The notes below the pieces were generated by a model. The model was not told where the DNA came from. It saw nothing but the letters and a program-made list of their open reading frames with translations, and made no database searches. From CALJFL01 sp047633055 (GTDB lineage Bacteria; Pseudomonadota; Gammaproteobacteria; Pseudomonadales; Halieaceae), in NCBI GenBank assembly GCA_047633055.1, contig JBLIEI010000014.1, positions 11,007 to 75,006 of the forward strand: DNA of 64,000 nt, written 5' to 3'. Shown one piece after another: positions 15,243-22,339 of this stretch; position 1 is the stretch's first letter; the number at the start of each line of letters is the position of its first letter. The position numbers were made by a program, and so were the translations under genes.

Positions 15243-16404
15243 GTGCGCAAGCGCGTCGCCAAAGTTCCGGCGCCGACTCGAGCTACTGTTACCGAAAAGC
15301 GACTTGCTGACTAGCCTCGACTGGCCAGACGAACAGGCCTATCAATTTCTTGTCGATCTCGACCAGGATATTGATCTGGGCGATGGCGGCCAATACTCCG
15401 TAGTTGCAAAAAAGAATGCTGCCATGCGAATGCTGAATGTCGGCGTCGACCATTCAGCCGTTGCCGTCTGGTATGTGTTAGCCGACTACGCATACAAAGG
15501 CAGCAAAGGCATTTGTTTCCCAAGCCTAACAACTATAGCCGGTCGTGTGAGCCTCTCCAGGCGCGCTGTTATCCGATGGATCAATTACCTAGTCGAGCTA
15601 GGGGCCGTTGAGAGACTGACCCGAGGCAACGGCAGAAACGAAGCTACCCGATATTTCATCATTACGACCTGGAACCCGTCGTTCGGCTTACACACTAGCG
15701 GCGCAAAGGGTGACGGCAACGGCACTATTCCTACGAAATCTAATAGTGACAGTAGCGACACCGTTCCGGCCGAAATAGTGACACCTGTGACATTAAATAG
15801 TGACACCTATGACACGCAAATAGTGACGCAGGTGTCACACGAATCTATCTATGAAACCGGCATTAAGCCGGTTGAAATAGATAGACAGGCTAACGCGCAA
15901 AAATCTTCGGGCGCTGAGGCGCCCTGCGATTTGGTCGCTCCGCCTGGAGAGCTGCGATTGTCTGAGGTATTTCGCAGGGGGTGGGGCGGGCTTAAACCTC
16001 GCGAGGCAAAACACACACAGCGGCAACTAGCAAAATCCATGGCTGAGGGCGACACCCCCGACGAAATAGCCGACGGCCTGTTACGACACCTGGCGTGGGC
16101 TATGGCGTGGGAAAAGCCCCCCTGGCAACTCGCAGCGCTTTTACGCACATCGAAGTATCACGACGACTGGGACACTCGGCCTCCGGCAAAAAAGGATAAA
16201 CCCAAAGCAAAGGCCGCCACCAGGTCAACGCCAGCACAACTCGCCCGGAGCATCTCAGACGATGATGCGGCATCGCTCGGCCCCACCCAGGCTCGAAAAA
16301 TCTTTGACGAGCACCTCAAAGGCGATTGCAAACTTTGCTCCAGCGGGGGTGCGACTCCGCCATGCGATAGCGGGGCGCGGCTAATACGGAAAATAACAGG
16401 CTAA
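15235..16404 (+). CDS. Replication initiator-like protein, winged-helix (lambda O-like layout)
   Basis: A 389-aa protein with a winged-helix domain at about residues 75-150 (YAYKGSKGICFPSLTTIAGRVSLSRRAVIRWINYL and the wing GNGRNEATRYF), the HTH_36 type common in phage initiators. A Ser/Thr/Asp-rich linker (about 165-205) is encoded by DNA that contains four iterons. A helical C-terminal part follows (PREAKHTQRQLAKSMAEGDTPDEIADGLL), with two Cys near the end (CKLC). Lambda O has the same arrangement: DNA-binding domain, linker carrying the origin, and C-terminal helicase-loading part. No helicase or primase motif is present, so host or helper DnaB/DnaG would be needed. It overlaps the preceding gene by eight bases. 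Confidence 0.75.
   Translation: MNKCASASPKFRRRLELLLPKSDLLTSLDWPDEQAYQFLVDLDQDIDLGDGGQYSVVAKKNAAMRMLNVGVDHSAVAVWYVLADYAYKGSKGICFPSLTTIAGRVSLSRRAVIRWINYLVELGAVERLTRGNGRNEATRYFIITTWNPSFGLHTSGAKGDGNGTIPTKSNSDSSDTVPAEIVTPVTLNSDTYDTQIVTQVSHESIYETGIKPVEIDRQANAQKSSGAEAPCDLVAPPGELRLSEVFRRGWGGLKPREAKHTQRQLAKSMAEGDTPDEIADGLLRHLAWAMAWEKPPWQLAALLRTSKYHDDWDTRPPAKKDKPKAKAATRSTPAQLARSISDDDAASLGPTQARKIFDEHLKGDCKLCSSGGATPPCDSGARLIRKITG
15743..15827 (+). repeat. Four iterons inside the initiator gene, candidate replication origin
   Basis: The word ATAGTGAC occurs at 15743, 15775, 15797 and 15820. The last three are spaced 22-23 bases apart, about two helical turns, and are extended by a second half-word such as CCTGTGACA or CCTATGACA. 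The fourth ends in a GTGAC...GTCAC inverted pair. The array lies in the linker-coding part of the initiator gene, as the origin does in lambda O. Confidence 0.75.
15845..15884. other. Interrupted long hairpin next to the iterons
   Basis: CTATCTAT (15845-15852) pairs with ATAGATAG (15877-15884), and inside it ACCGGC (15856-15861) pairs with GCCGGT (15867-15872) around the loop ATTAA. The two stems are separated by a 3/4-base internal loop. It begins 17 bases after the last iteron and could be part of the origin (unwinding or single-strand initiation), although it is also coding sequence. Confidence 0.6.
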
Positions 16405-16433
16405 CAAAAGTACCAATAATAATAGAGGCAAAA

Positions 16434-16754
16434 ATGAAACAAAAACACAAAATCGAAAATCAAAACGCGCTCGACGACCTGGCAAAGACAATCGGAAAGG
16501 TGGCCACAGAAAGTCGACGCCGGAAACTGTGGCGACTGCATTCTGAGTTGAGCCGAACGTCTCCAGGTATACAGTCTGCACGCGCGAAAAACGTGGTGGG
16601 GTTTGTTGGCGTAAAACAGACCAAGAACGGCAGGTATAGCGCAATGGCAGCCATTCGAGGGAAGCGAATTCACATAGGCACATTCAACAGACCGTATGAG
16701 GCCTACGCAGCGCGAGCGATTTTTCTCGCAAAGCATCGTGACGACGAAAAGTGA
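16434..16754 (+). CDS. Stand-alone AP2-domain protein
   Basis: A 106-aa basic protein. Residues about 56-102 form an AP2/ERF-type DNA-binding domain: GFVGVKQTKNGRYSAMAAIRG, then KRIHIGTFNRPYEAYAARA. This has the family pattern of a three-strand sheet followed by a helix. In phages this domain is usually fused to an HNH homing endonuclease; no HNH motif is present here, and the N-terminal 50 residues are a charged helical segment (DDLAKTIGKVATESRRRKLW). It could be a relic of a homing endonuclease or a dedicated regulator. It lies between replication and capsid genes, the usual site of a late-gene regulator. Confidence 0.75.
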   Translation: MKQKHKIENQNALDDLAKTIGKVATESRRRKLWRLHSELSRTSPGIQSARAKNVVGFVGVKQTKNGRYSAMAAIRGKRIHIGTFNRPYEAYAARAIFLAKHRDDEK

Positions 16755-16763
16755 AATTCGCCT

Positions 16764-16780
16764 GAGTTCGCGCGAGTTCG
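16764..16780. promoter_or_regulatory. Tandem GAGTTCG repeats before the capsid unit
   Basis: GAGTTCG-CGC-GAGTTCG: two direct heptamers spaced 10 bases centre to centre, in the 121-bp gap between the AP2 gene and the capsid unit. A TTGATA -35-like hexamer follows at 16783-16788, but no convincing -10 at normal spacing. It is a candidate activator or repressor site for the morphogenesis genes. Confidence 0.4.
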
Positions 16781-16875
16781 TTTTGATAGTAAAAAGACAG
16801 AGCATTTCGTCGGGTTACATAGAGGACTTACACCAATGCAAACTAAACTAATTTTTACAACATAAAGAGGTGTTT

Positions 16876-17157
16876 ATGACTGACCCAGAAAACAAAGATC
16901 AAGTCGTGAGAATTGACGGCAGCGGCACAACCTCCGCTAAAGTTCGTGAAGCGGCAAGCCTTTATCTACAGCGTGCCGGAGGCGGCCCAGAGGTGAGCTT
17001 CGCCAAGTCCCTAAGGTTCTATGCCGAGATTGGGGCTGAATTCGAAAGGCTTCGCATCCTTGGCGGAAACTTCCCGTTCTCGACCGAGCAGGCATTGAAG
17101 CTTCACGCGCAAAAAATGGCAGGGGGTCGTGAGTCGACCCACCTGGAGATCAAATAA
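16876..17157 (+). CDS. Unknown 93-aa protein coupled to the capsid gene
   Basis: A small protein with a mostly helical C-terminal half (SFAKSLRFYAEIGAEFERLRILG, STEQALKLHAQKMAG). I do not recognise it. The ATG at 16876 follows AGAGG by five bases; the GTG two codons earlier sits in the ribosome binding site. Its stop shares one base with the ATG of the protease-capsid gene (TAATG), so it is translated with it. Its place immediately before a maturation protease makes a scaffold, size-control or regulatory role possible, but this is inference. Confidence 0.75.
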   Translation: MTDPENKDQVVRIDGSGTTSAKVREAASLYLQRAGGGPEVSFAKSLRFYAEIGAEFERLRILGGNFPFSTEQALKLHAQKMAGGRESTHLEIK

Positions 17158-19106
17158 TGGGGGTGAAATCCCCCACCACGCCCGACTGGCTCGAACTGTC
17201 GAACTTGTGTCGATCTGATCGAGTCGAGGGTAAAACCTGGTTCGATATGAAAGCGCAAGGGGAAACCCTCGAACTTTCGATATACGACGAAATCGGAATG
17301 TGGGGCGTTAATGGCTCCGACTTTAAACGCGCCCTCGACGGGTTCGATAATGTTTCCGAGATTGTTTTAAATATGCACTCGCCAGGCGGATCGGTTTTCG
17401 ACGGCCTGGCAATTTACAATCAACTGAAAAACCATAAAGCGAAAGTTACCGTCAAAATCGACGGCCTCGCGGCCTCAATCGCGAGCGTTATCGCTATGGC
17501 GGGGGATACGATAATTATTCCCGAGAACGCTTTTATTATGATTCATAAACCGCGAATGCCCGCAAATGGTATCGCGGACGAATTGCGCGAAAGCGCCGAT
17601 CTTTTAGATAAGGTCGAAACGACGTTGATTGCGGCCTACCGCGTCAAAACGGGTTTAACCGATTCCGATATTTCTGAAATGCTCGAGGCCGAAACATGGC
17701 TAACTGGCATCGAAGCAGTCGAGATGGGATTTGCCGACGAAATAGCCGAGCCAATCCAGGCAGCGGCTACTTTAAACAATGGCTTAATCGAGGAGTACTC
17801 TCAAATGCCAAGCAAAGCTAAAACACTAATCAGCGCCACCCCCGCCGATAAATTCAAGGCTGCCGAACTGGCTCGCCGTACTGAGGTAAAAGCGGTATTC
17901 GCAGATTTCCCCCAGCACGACGACGTTCGCAATGGTTGCCTCGACGATATGGAGTGCTCCGCCGAGACTGCCCGCGCTAAACTGCTGGCAACTATGGGCG
18001 CCGCTGCTACTCCGAGCGCGGCAGCCATCCACGTCGGCAACGGCTCCATAGTTCGCGACGTGCTCCAGGATGCGCTACAGGCGCGCACTGGAGCCGCCAC
18101 GCTGCAAGATAAAGGCAACCCCTACCAGGCATCGAGTTTGCTTGATCTGGCGCGCGCATCGCTGATACAGAACGGTACGGGCGTTGCAACACTTGCGCCT
18201 ATGCAGGTCGTAGCGGCCGCCTTTACACACAGCTCCGGCGACTTTGGCTCGGTTCTTTCCAATGTGGCCGAGAAATCGCTACTGAATGGCTGGAACTCCG
18301 CGCCAGAAACATATCCCCTGTGGACGCGTAAAGGCACGTTGTCATCGTTTCGGCCCGCATTGCGCGCCGGTATTGGTGGCTACCCAGTGTTGCCGTCTGT
18401 TGCAGAGGGCGCCGAGTATACACACGCCACCATGAACGACACTGGGGAAGTAATCGCCCTGGCGAAACACGGTTCCATGTTCTCAATCACCCGCGAGGCG
18501 ATCATTAACGACGACCTGGACGCGTTCTACCGCATACCGGCCGGACAGGGTCGAGCGGCCATGCGGACGATCGGAAGCCTGGTGTATGCATGCCTAACTG
18601 GCAATACGGTGATGAGCGACGGCAAGGGTATATTCCATGCCGATCACGGCGGCAACACAATCGTAGACGCCCTCGACATAGGCGGCATCGCAAACATGCG
18701 TAGAATTATGCGTATGCAGACTGATAACGCCGGACAATCTCTGAACATTGCCCCTGGTTATTTGCTCGTTCCGGCGGCGCTGGAATCGCAAGCGCAACAG
18801 GTTATCGCCTCGACGGCCGTACCTGGCGCCGACAGTAATTCCGGCATTAAGAATCCGGTCAACTCCGCAGCCGAGATCGTTGTCGAGAGTCGCCTCGATG
18901 CGGCCTCTGCTGACAGTTTTTACATGGTTGCGGGCGCTGGCGACACGATCGAGGTTGCATTCCTCGACGGCATGGACACTCCCTACCTGGAACAGCAGGC
19001 CGGTTGGAGCGTTGACGGCGTTAGCTTCAAGGTACGGATCGAAGCTGGCGTTGCGCCGATAGACTACCGTGGATTTGTTCGCGGAACTGGCGGTTTGCCC
19101 GTATAG
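17157..19106 (+). CDS. ClpP-type prohead protease fused to major capsid protein
   Basis: A 649-aa fusion that builds and matures the head. Residues about 30-205 are a ClpP-like (S14) serine protease: oxyanion segment MHSPGGSVFDG (73-83), nucleophile Ser107 in GLAASIAS, His130 in MIHKP, and an ETW (Glu179) where ClpP has its catalytic Asp. A Lys/Ala-rich linker of about 85 residues follows. From about residue 290 comes a major capsid region of the HK97/Mu-head type (LWTRKGTLSSFRPALRAGIGGYPVLP, SITREAIINDDLDAF, GKGIFHADHGGN, PYLEQQAGWSVDGVSFKVR). Such fusions are known in phages; self-cleavage in the linker would release the capsid subunit. No portal, scaffold or head-completion gene accompanies it. 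The gene is intact. Confidence 0.92.
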   Translation: MGVKSPTTPDWLELSNLCRSDRVEGKTWFDMKAQGETLELSIYDEIGMWGVNGSDFKRALDGFDNVSEIVLNMHSPGGSVFDGLAIYNQLKNHKAKVTVKIDGLAASIASVIAMAGDTIIIPENAFIMIHKPRMPANGIADELRESADLLDKVETTLIAAYRVKTGLTDSDISEMLEAETWLTGIEAVEMGFADEIAEPIQAAATLNNGLIEEYSQMPSKAKTLISATPADKFKAAELARRTEVKAVFADFPQHDDVRNGCLDDMECSAETARAKLLATMGAAATPSAAAIHVGNGSIVRDVLQDALQARTGAATLQDKGNPYQASSLLDLARASLIQNGTGVATLAPMQVVAAAFTHSSGDFGSVLSNVAEKSLLNGWNSAPETYPLWTRKGTLSSFRPALRAGIGGYPVLPSVAEGAEYTHATMNDTGEVIALAKHGSMFSITREAIINDDLDAFYRIPAGQGRAAMRTIGSLVYACLTGNTVMSDGKGIFHADHGGNTIVDALDIGGIANMRRIMRMQTDNAGQSLNIAPGYLLVPAALESQAQQVIASTAVPGADSNSGIKNPVNSAAEIVVESRLDAASADSFYMVAGAGDTIEVAFLDGMDTPYLEQQAGWSVDGVSFKVRIEAGVAPIDYRGFVRGTGGLPV

Positions 19107-19111
19107 GTTTA

Positions 19112-19172
19112 CCCGCTATTGGCATGGCGGGAACCCCTAAGGGGTGAAAGTCCGGAACTTGAAGAACTCCGG
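19112..19172 (+). ncRNA. Three consecutive short hairpins after the capsid gene
   Basis: Directly after the capsid stop three stems follow: CCCGC (19112-19116) with GCGGG (19127-19131), CCCC (19134-19137) with GGGG (19141-19144) around TAA, and CCGGA (19152-19156) with TCCGG (19168-19172). Together with the terminator at 19213-19254 this could be a structured 3' leader, a small RNA or a packaging-related element. I do not recognise a known RNA family. Confidence 0.4.
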
Positions 19173-19212
19173 CAAAAGTCCTGGCGGTTTAGTTGGCCGT
19201 TAGGCGCCTCGA

Positions 19213-19254
19213 GGGGGCGCATTTGGCTGGAAGCCTCATGCGTCCCCTTTTTTT
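19213..19254 (+). terminator. Strong intrinsic terminator of the capsid unit
   Basis: GGGGGCGCAT (19213-19222) pairs with ATGCGTCCCC (19238-19247) with one G-U pair. An inner GGCT/AGCC stem extends it, and seven T follow. It ends the rep/capsid transcript, so the small-terminase gene would need its own promoter or helper-driven antitermination. Confidence 0.85.
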
Positions 19255-19282
19255 GAAAAGGTACTCCCGCCGATCTGAGGTA

Positions 19283-19330
19283 TACGGGGGCGCGGAGTCG
19301 CAGTCGCTCACTATTTACGAATTTTTTTAA
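19283..19330 (+). other. Candidate lambda-like cos site
   Basis: The stretch begins TACGGGGGCGCGGAGTCGC and continues with TCGCTCACTATTTACGAATTTTTTT. From memory, lambda cosN reads TACGGGGCGGCGACCTCGC and is followed by TCGCTATTTATGAAAATTTT, so both blocks and their order are alike. As in lambda, it lies immediately upstream of the Nu1-type gene. This is a comparison by eye to a remembered sequence; the cleavage positions are not shown. Confidence 0.5.
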
Positions 19331-19344
19331 TGGAGGTTGTTGTT

Positions 19345-19881
19345 TTGTCGAGCACAGATATAGACCCGCTCTGGTTAAACAAACGTGACGCCGCAGCGTC
19401 GGTGGGGATTTCAACACAAGCCTTTAGTAAATGGGGTGTAAAGCCCGTTCAGCGTTCAGGCCGCGAGGTGTTTTTCACTGTTCGCGATATCGTCGACAAT
19501 CGGGTTGAGAGAGCACTTAAAGGAGCAAACGGCGAAACTCCCGGGGAACTCGAGAATTTGGGGCGCAAGAAGTATCTCGAGGACTACCGTCTCGCGAAAG
19601 CCCGTCGAATAGCTCAAGAGCAAAAAAATGATCTCGCTGCCGGAACAATGATTCCGACTGATTTCGCAACGTTTGCACTCTCGAAGATTGCCGCTCGAAT
19701 CGCCTCGATCCTGGACACGCTCCCGCTAACTATGCGGCGGGCTCACCCGGACCTCGAGTCTCGACACATTGATTCCTTTACTCGCGAAGTTGCGAAGGCG
19801 CGAAACGTGGCGGCGGAGGTCGACGAAATCCTACCTGAGTTGGTCGAGGAATATGCCGCCCTTACAAACGAGTCAAGTTAA
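19345..19881 (+). CDS. Phage terminase small subunit, Nu1-like
   Basis: The DNA-recognition subunit of a packaging terminase, 178 aa. The N-terminal part (LNKRDAAASVGISTQAFSKWGVKPVQRSGREVFF) is a winged helix of the Nu1 type that binds cos. The rest is helical (KYLEDYRLAKARRIAQEQKNDLAAG is the typical Nu1/DUF1441 connector) and ends in a large-subunit-binding helix. The chosen start is TTG at 19345: GGAGG at 19332-19336 is the ribosome binding site, and the ATG at 19330 overlaps that site, so it cannot be the start. In a satellite, an own small terminase redirects the helper's large subunit to the satellite's cos site. Confidence 0.85.
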   Translation: MSSTDIDPLWLNKRDAAASVGISTQAFSKWGVKPVQRSGREVFFTVRDIVDNRVERALKGANGETPGELENLGRKKYLEDYRLAKARRIAQEQKNDLAAGTMIPTDFATFALSKIAARIASILDTLPLTMRRAHPDLESRHIDSFTREVAKARNVAAEVDEILPELVEEYAALTNESS

Positions 19882-20179
19882 GAATTTAATAAAAGCAGTT
19901 TGCCTCGGCCTGTCTTCACTATTCCGGCCGGAGCCATTGAGAGCTGCTAAGCGCGCCGCTTTTGACTTCACCGCCGCGTCAATCGCGCTGGGAGATGCTC
20001 CCCGACTGTTGGGCGTATTTGTACGGTCGATTTGCCCCCCCCCCCAGCCCTTGGCCCAGCAAGCGGTTCACTGGGGCGCACGAGACCGTCGGAACGGGCT
20101 CAGCCTTCCGTGCCCCCGTTTCCGACCTGCGCCTCAGCTAGAGAAATCACCTCAGCAATTTATTAACTCGATCGATTAG
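19853..20179 (+). pseudogene. N-terminal stub of a gpA-like terminase large subunit
   Basis: An overlapping frame (ATG 19853, inside the end of the small-terminase gene) encodes LIKAVCLGLSSLFRPEP, which closely matches the N-terminus of lambda gpA as I recall it (FVRAGLRSLFRPEP). Nu1 and A overlap in the same way in lambda. After about 30 codons the similarity stops: the EWAD, PGRW and Walker motifs of gpA are absent in all frames, a C11 tract lies at 20035-20045, and the frame runs into the 3' end of the OLD gene. I read it as a truncated relic, although a retained short peptide that binds the small subunit is possible. Confidence 0.6.
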
Positions 20180-22165
20180 GCCCGACCACTGGGCAGCTTC
20201 ATTTTCTTGAAGGTCGGCGGCAGTGTGGTCTCTAGTCCATCGGACATATGCTTTCGCCAATTTATACTTCGAAAACCCCTCAACGTCAGAGGTAAAAATA
20301 TCTACTATCGGTCTTCCCGGTTGACTTAGAGCCGCGCTAGAAGTATCGACGCCAAACTCACTTGCAACAATGCTGATCAGCGTTCCCCTAAGCAGGTCTT
20401 CGATTTCGGCTTTTTCCACTCCCGAGCAATAGTCTTTAGTTCTAAGAATATTTTTGTTACCTAGAGTGTGGACCAGATTTTCTTGTTGTGCTGCTTGATC
20501 GCCAGCGGCGTCAGAGTCTAATAGGGCAGCGACCTTTAATCTGTGTGCGTGCAATATAGTTGCGTAGTAAACAAGCTTTCCTGCGGAGTTTGCAAAAACC
20601 AGAGAAATTTTATTGTTTAAATCAATAATCTCACTCTCCCGAAGCATTGCGGACGTAGATTCCAGGTACCAATAGTCGGTGATGCCCTCCATGACTAGAT
20701 TTCTACTCTGCGAAAAAAGGCTGCTAGCAAGGTCGTAGCCAAGGGCTTCTTGCAGGGGCAGCAATCCAGCGGGATCACCAGACGAAATGGCTAGGTGAAC
20801 TTTCGTGCCTTCGGCTCTCGTCTTCATTTCAACCACTCTGACGATATCTAATTCGTCGGGCCCCACTAGAAACGGAGAATGTGTTGAAAAAAGAGTTTGG
20901 TTCGCTGCCGCAAGCCGCGATAGGGTGTTTCTAAATTCACATTGCTTGAGCCCATGTAGGCTCATTCCGGGCTCGTCCAACAATAGAATTGCGTTCTCGT
21001 GTTTGTCTATCGCCTCCGCGAAAAAAACAACGAAGAATGAAACAAGCCATTGAAAGCCCTCGGATCGTTGATCCAATTCGATATCCACTCCAAGATCATC
21101 TTCCACCACAACCTTCAAGTATTGCCCATCGACCAAAACTTTCAGTTTGTCCGCCTCAGGCCGATTGGAATCAGGCAGCCAAACAGATAGTATTTCCCTT
21201 GTTAGCCGGACGCTCGCAGCGTTGAGTTGGTAACTTCTTATATCGAGATTGTCTCTATAGGTTTTAAGGGCCTCAGCGTCATTTATGCCCGGTTCGGGGG
21301 TTTTTCCTAGAGCGGAAAGCTCTCTCGGCGTAAACCCAAGTAGCTTCAAGAGGCAGATGTTTCCGTAATCAAAGAACTCATCGTCAAGTATCTGATCTTC
21401 GGTTCTTCTCGCAAGATGCTCCAAATGAATTAAAGGTTTTACGCGAAAGTAATTATTGAAAAGAATAAAGACTGGGACCCGTTCACCGAGCGTTTTCAGC
21501 GCGGATTCCCACAAGCCGTTGAACGCAATAGCTTCAATCAATGCGTCGTATCTGGCCTCTTCTTTATCATTATCCTCATCGACAAACTCGTAGCTTTCCT
21601 CCAGCCATTTATTAAGATTTTTTGACGTATCCCCCGAAACCCATGTGTAGTCGGCCCAATCGCTCGTTAAAGCCTTGAGCGAATCGCTAGGTTTTATTGG
21701 ATCAGTATCCGATTCCTCGGGTGAATACTGTTTGTCCATGTGAGCGGCAATCCTGACTAAGTCCTTTTTCAAGTCTTTAAACCAAATTTTTTCCTGGCCA
21801 CCCACCAGCGTATGCGTCCCTCGATTTGAATAATACCGACTAAGCTTGTATTCACTATCATGAAAAGCTTCCGGTATGAGGGCCTTGTCGGTATCTTCCA
21901 GTCTAAAGGTCCCCTCAACGACAACAGTTTCGTTCGGCTCCACTGCACCGGTCGTAACGTCATTATATTTCGACCGCGGGTAGTCTCTAAGGATGTCAAA
22001 CCCCGGCGTATCCTCTGGCCGATTTAGCTGTTGCAAGGCCCTAAATAAAACTGTTTTTCCAGCTTCATTGGGGCCGACTAAAATTGTTTTTAAGTCTTCA
22101 ATTTCGAATTCCGTAGAATCTACAATGCTTCGATAGCTCTGAACTCTTGCTTTTACTAATTTCAT
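20147..22165 (-). CDS. OLD-family ATPase/Toprim nuclease
   Basis: A 672-aa protein with an SMC/ABC-like ATPase and a Toprim nuclease domain. Walker A is GPNEAGKT at residues 31-38 (the second Gly-containing loop typical of AAA_15/OLD). The signature/Walker B region is ILLLDEPGMSLH, followed by a switch His in STHS. The Toprim part starts with VMEGITDYWYLES, then ALLDSDAAG and the acidic EIEDLL. It is of OLD class 1 type, with both domains in one chain. Known members restrict phage DNA or act in abortive infection. It is transcribed against the rest of the island, abuts the broken terminase, and looks more AT-rich by eye, all fitting imported defence cargo. No UvrD-type Gabija partner follows. 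Confidence 0.88.
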   Translation of the reverse strand: MKLVKARVQSYRSIVDSTEFEIEDLKTILVGPNEAGKTVLFRALQQLNRPEDTPGFDILRDYPRSKYNDVTTGAVEPNETVVVEGTFRLEDTDKALIPEAFHDSEYKLSRYYSNRGTHTLVGGQEKIWFKDLKKDLVRIAAHMDKQYSPEESDTDPIKPSDSLKALTSDWADYTWVSGDTSKNLNKWLEESYEFVDEDNDKEEARYDALIEAIAFNGLWESALKTLGERVPVFILFNNYFRVKPLIHLEHLARRTEDQILDDEFFDYGNICLLKLLGFTPRELSALGKTPEPGINDAEALKTYRDNLDIRSYQLNAASVRLTREILSVWLPDSNRPEADKLKVLVDGQYLKVVVEDDLGVDIELDQRSEGFQWLVSFFVVFFAEAIDKHENAILLLDEPGMSLHGLKQCEFRNTLSRLAAANQTLFSTHSPFLVGPDELDIVRVVEMKTRAEGTKVHLAISSGDPAGLLPLQEALGYDLASSLFSQSRNLVMEGITDYWYLESTSAMLRESEIIDLNNKISLVFANSAGKLVYYATILHAHRLKVAALLDSDAAGDQAAQQENLVHTLGNKNILRTKDYCSGVEKAEIEDLLRGTLISIVASEFGVDTSSAALSQPGRPIVDIFTSDVEGFSKYKLAKAYVRWTRDHTAADLQENEAAQWSGLIDRVNKLLR

Positions 22166-22339
22166 TAGTTGATAGATCCCTTTTTACTGTTGATACGTTT
22201 CCGTATCCATTTACTTAAGGGGCTGCGAGCCCAGCTTGACTGTCTAGATGCTTAGTTGCAAAGCTAACCTTGGACCCCGCCCCGTTCAGATGTCCCTGTG
22301 TACTTCTCGGCCGCTGGCCGTTAATCAAAACTCGAACGC

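Noticed and set aside
15743..15827. CRISPR array
   Set aside because: Repeats are only about 8-15 bases, spacing is 22-32 bases, and they lie inside a coding frame; they fit iterons. No CRISPR array was seen anywhere in the window.
19107..19200. Group II intron fragment
   Set aside because: The GTGAAAGTCC-type words are suggestive, but there is no domain V pattern or reverse transcriptase nearby.
19330..19344. ATG at 19330 as start of the small terminase
   Set aside because: It overlaps the GGAGG ribosome binding site; TTG at 19345 is eight bases after that site and begins the conserved domain.
20147..22165. Gabija or PARIS defence system
   Set aside because: Gabija needs a UvrD-like helicase partner, and PARIS usually has separate ATPase and Toprim proteins. 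Here both domains are in one chain and the neighbour is a membrane protein, so OLD class 1 is the safer name.
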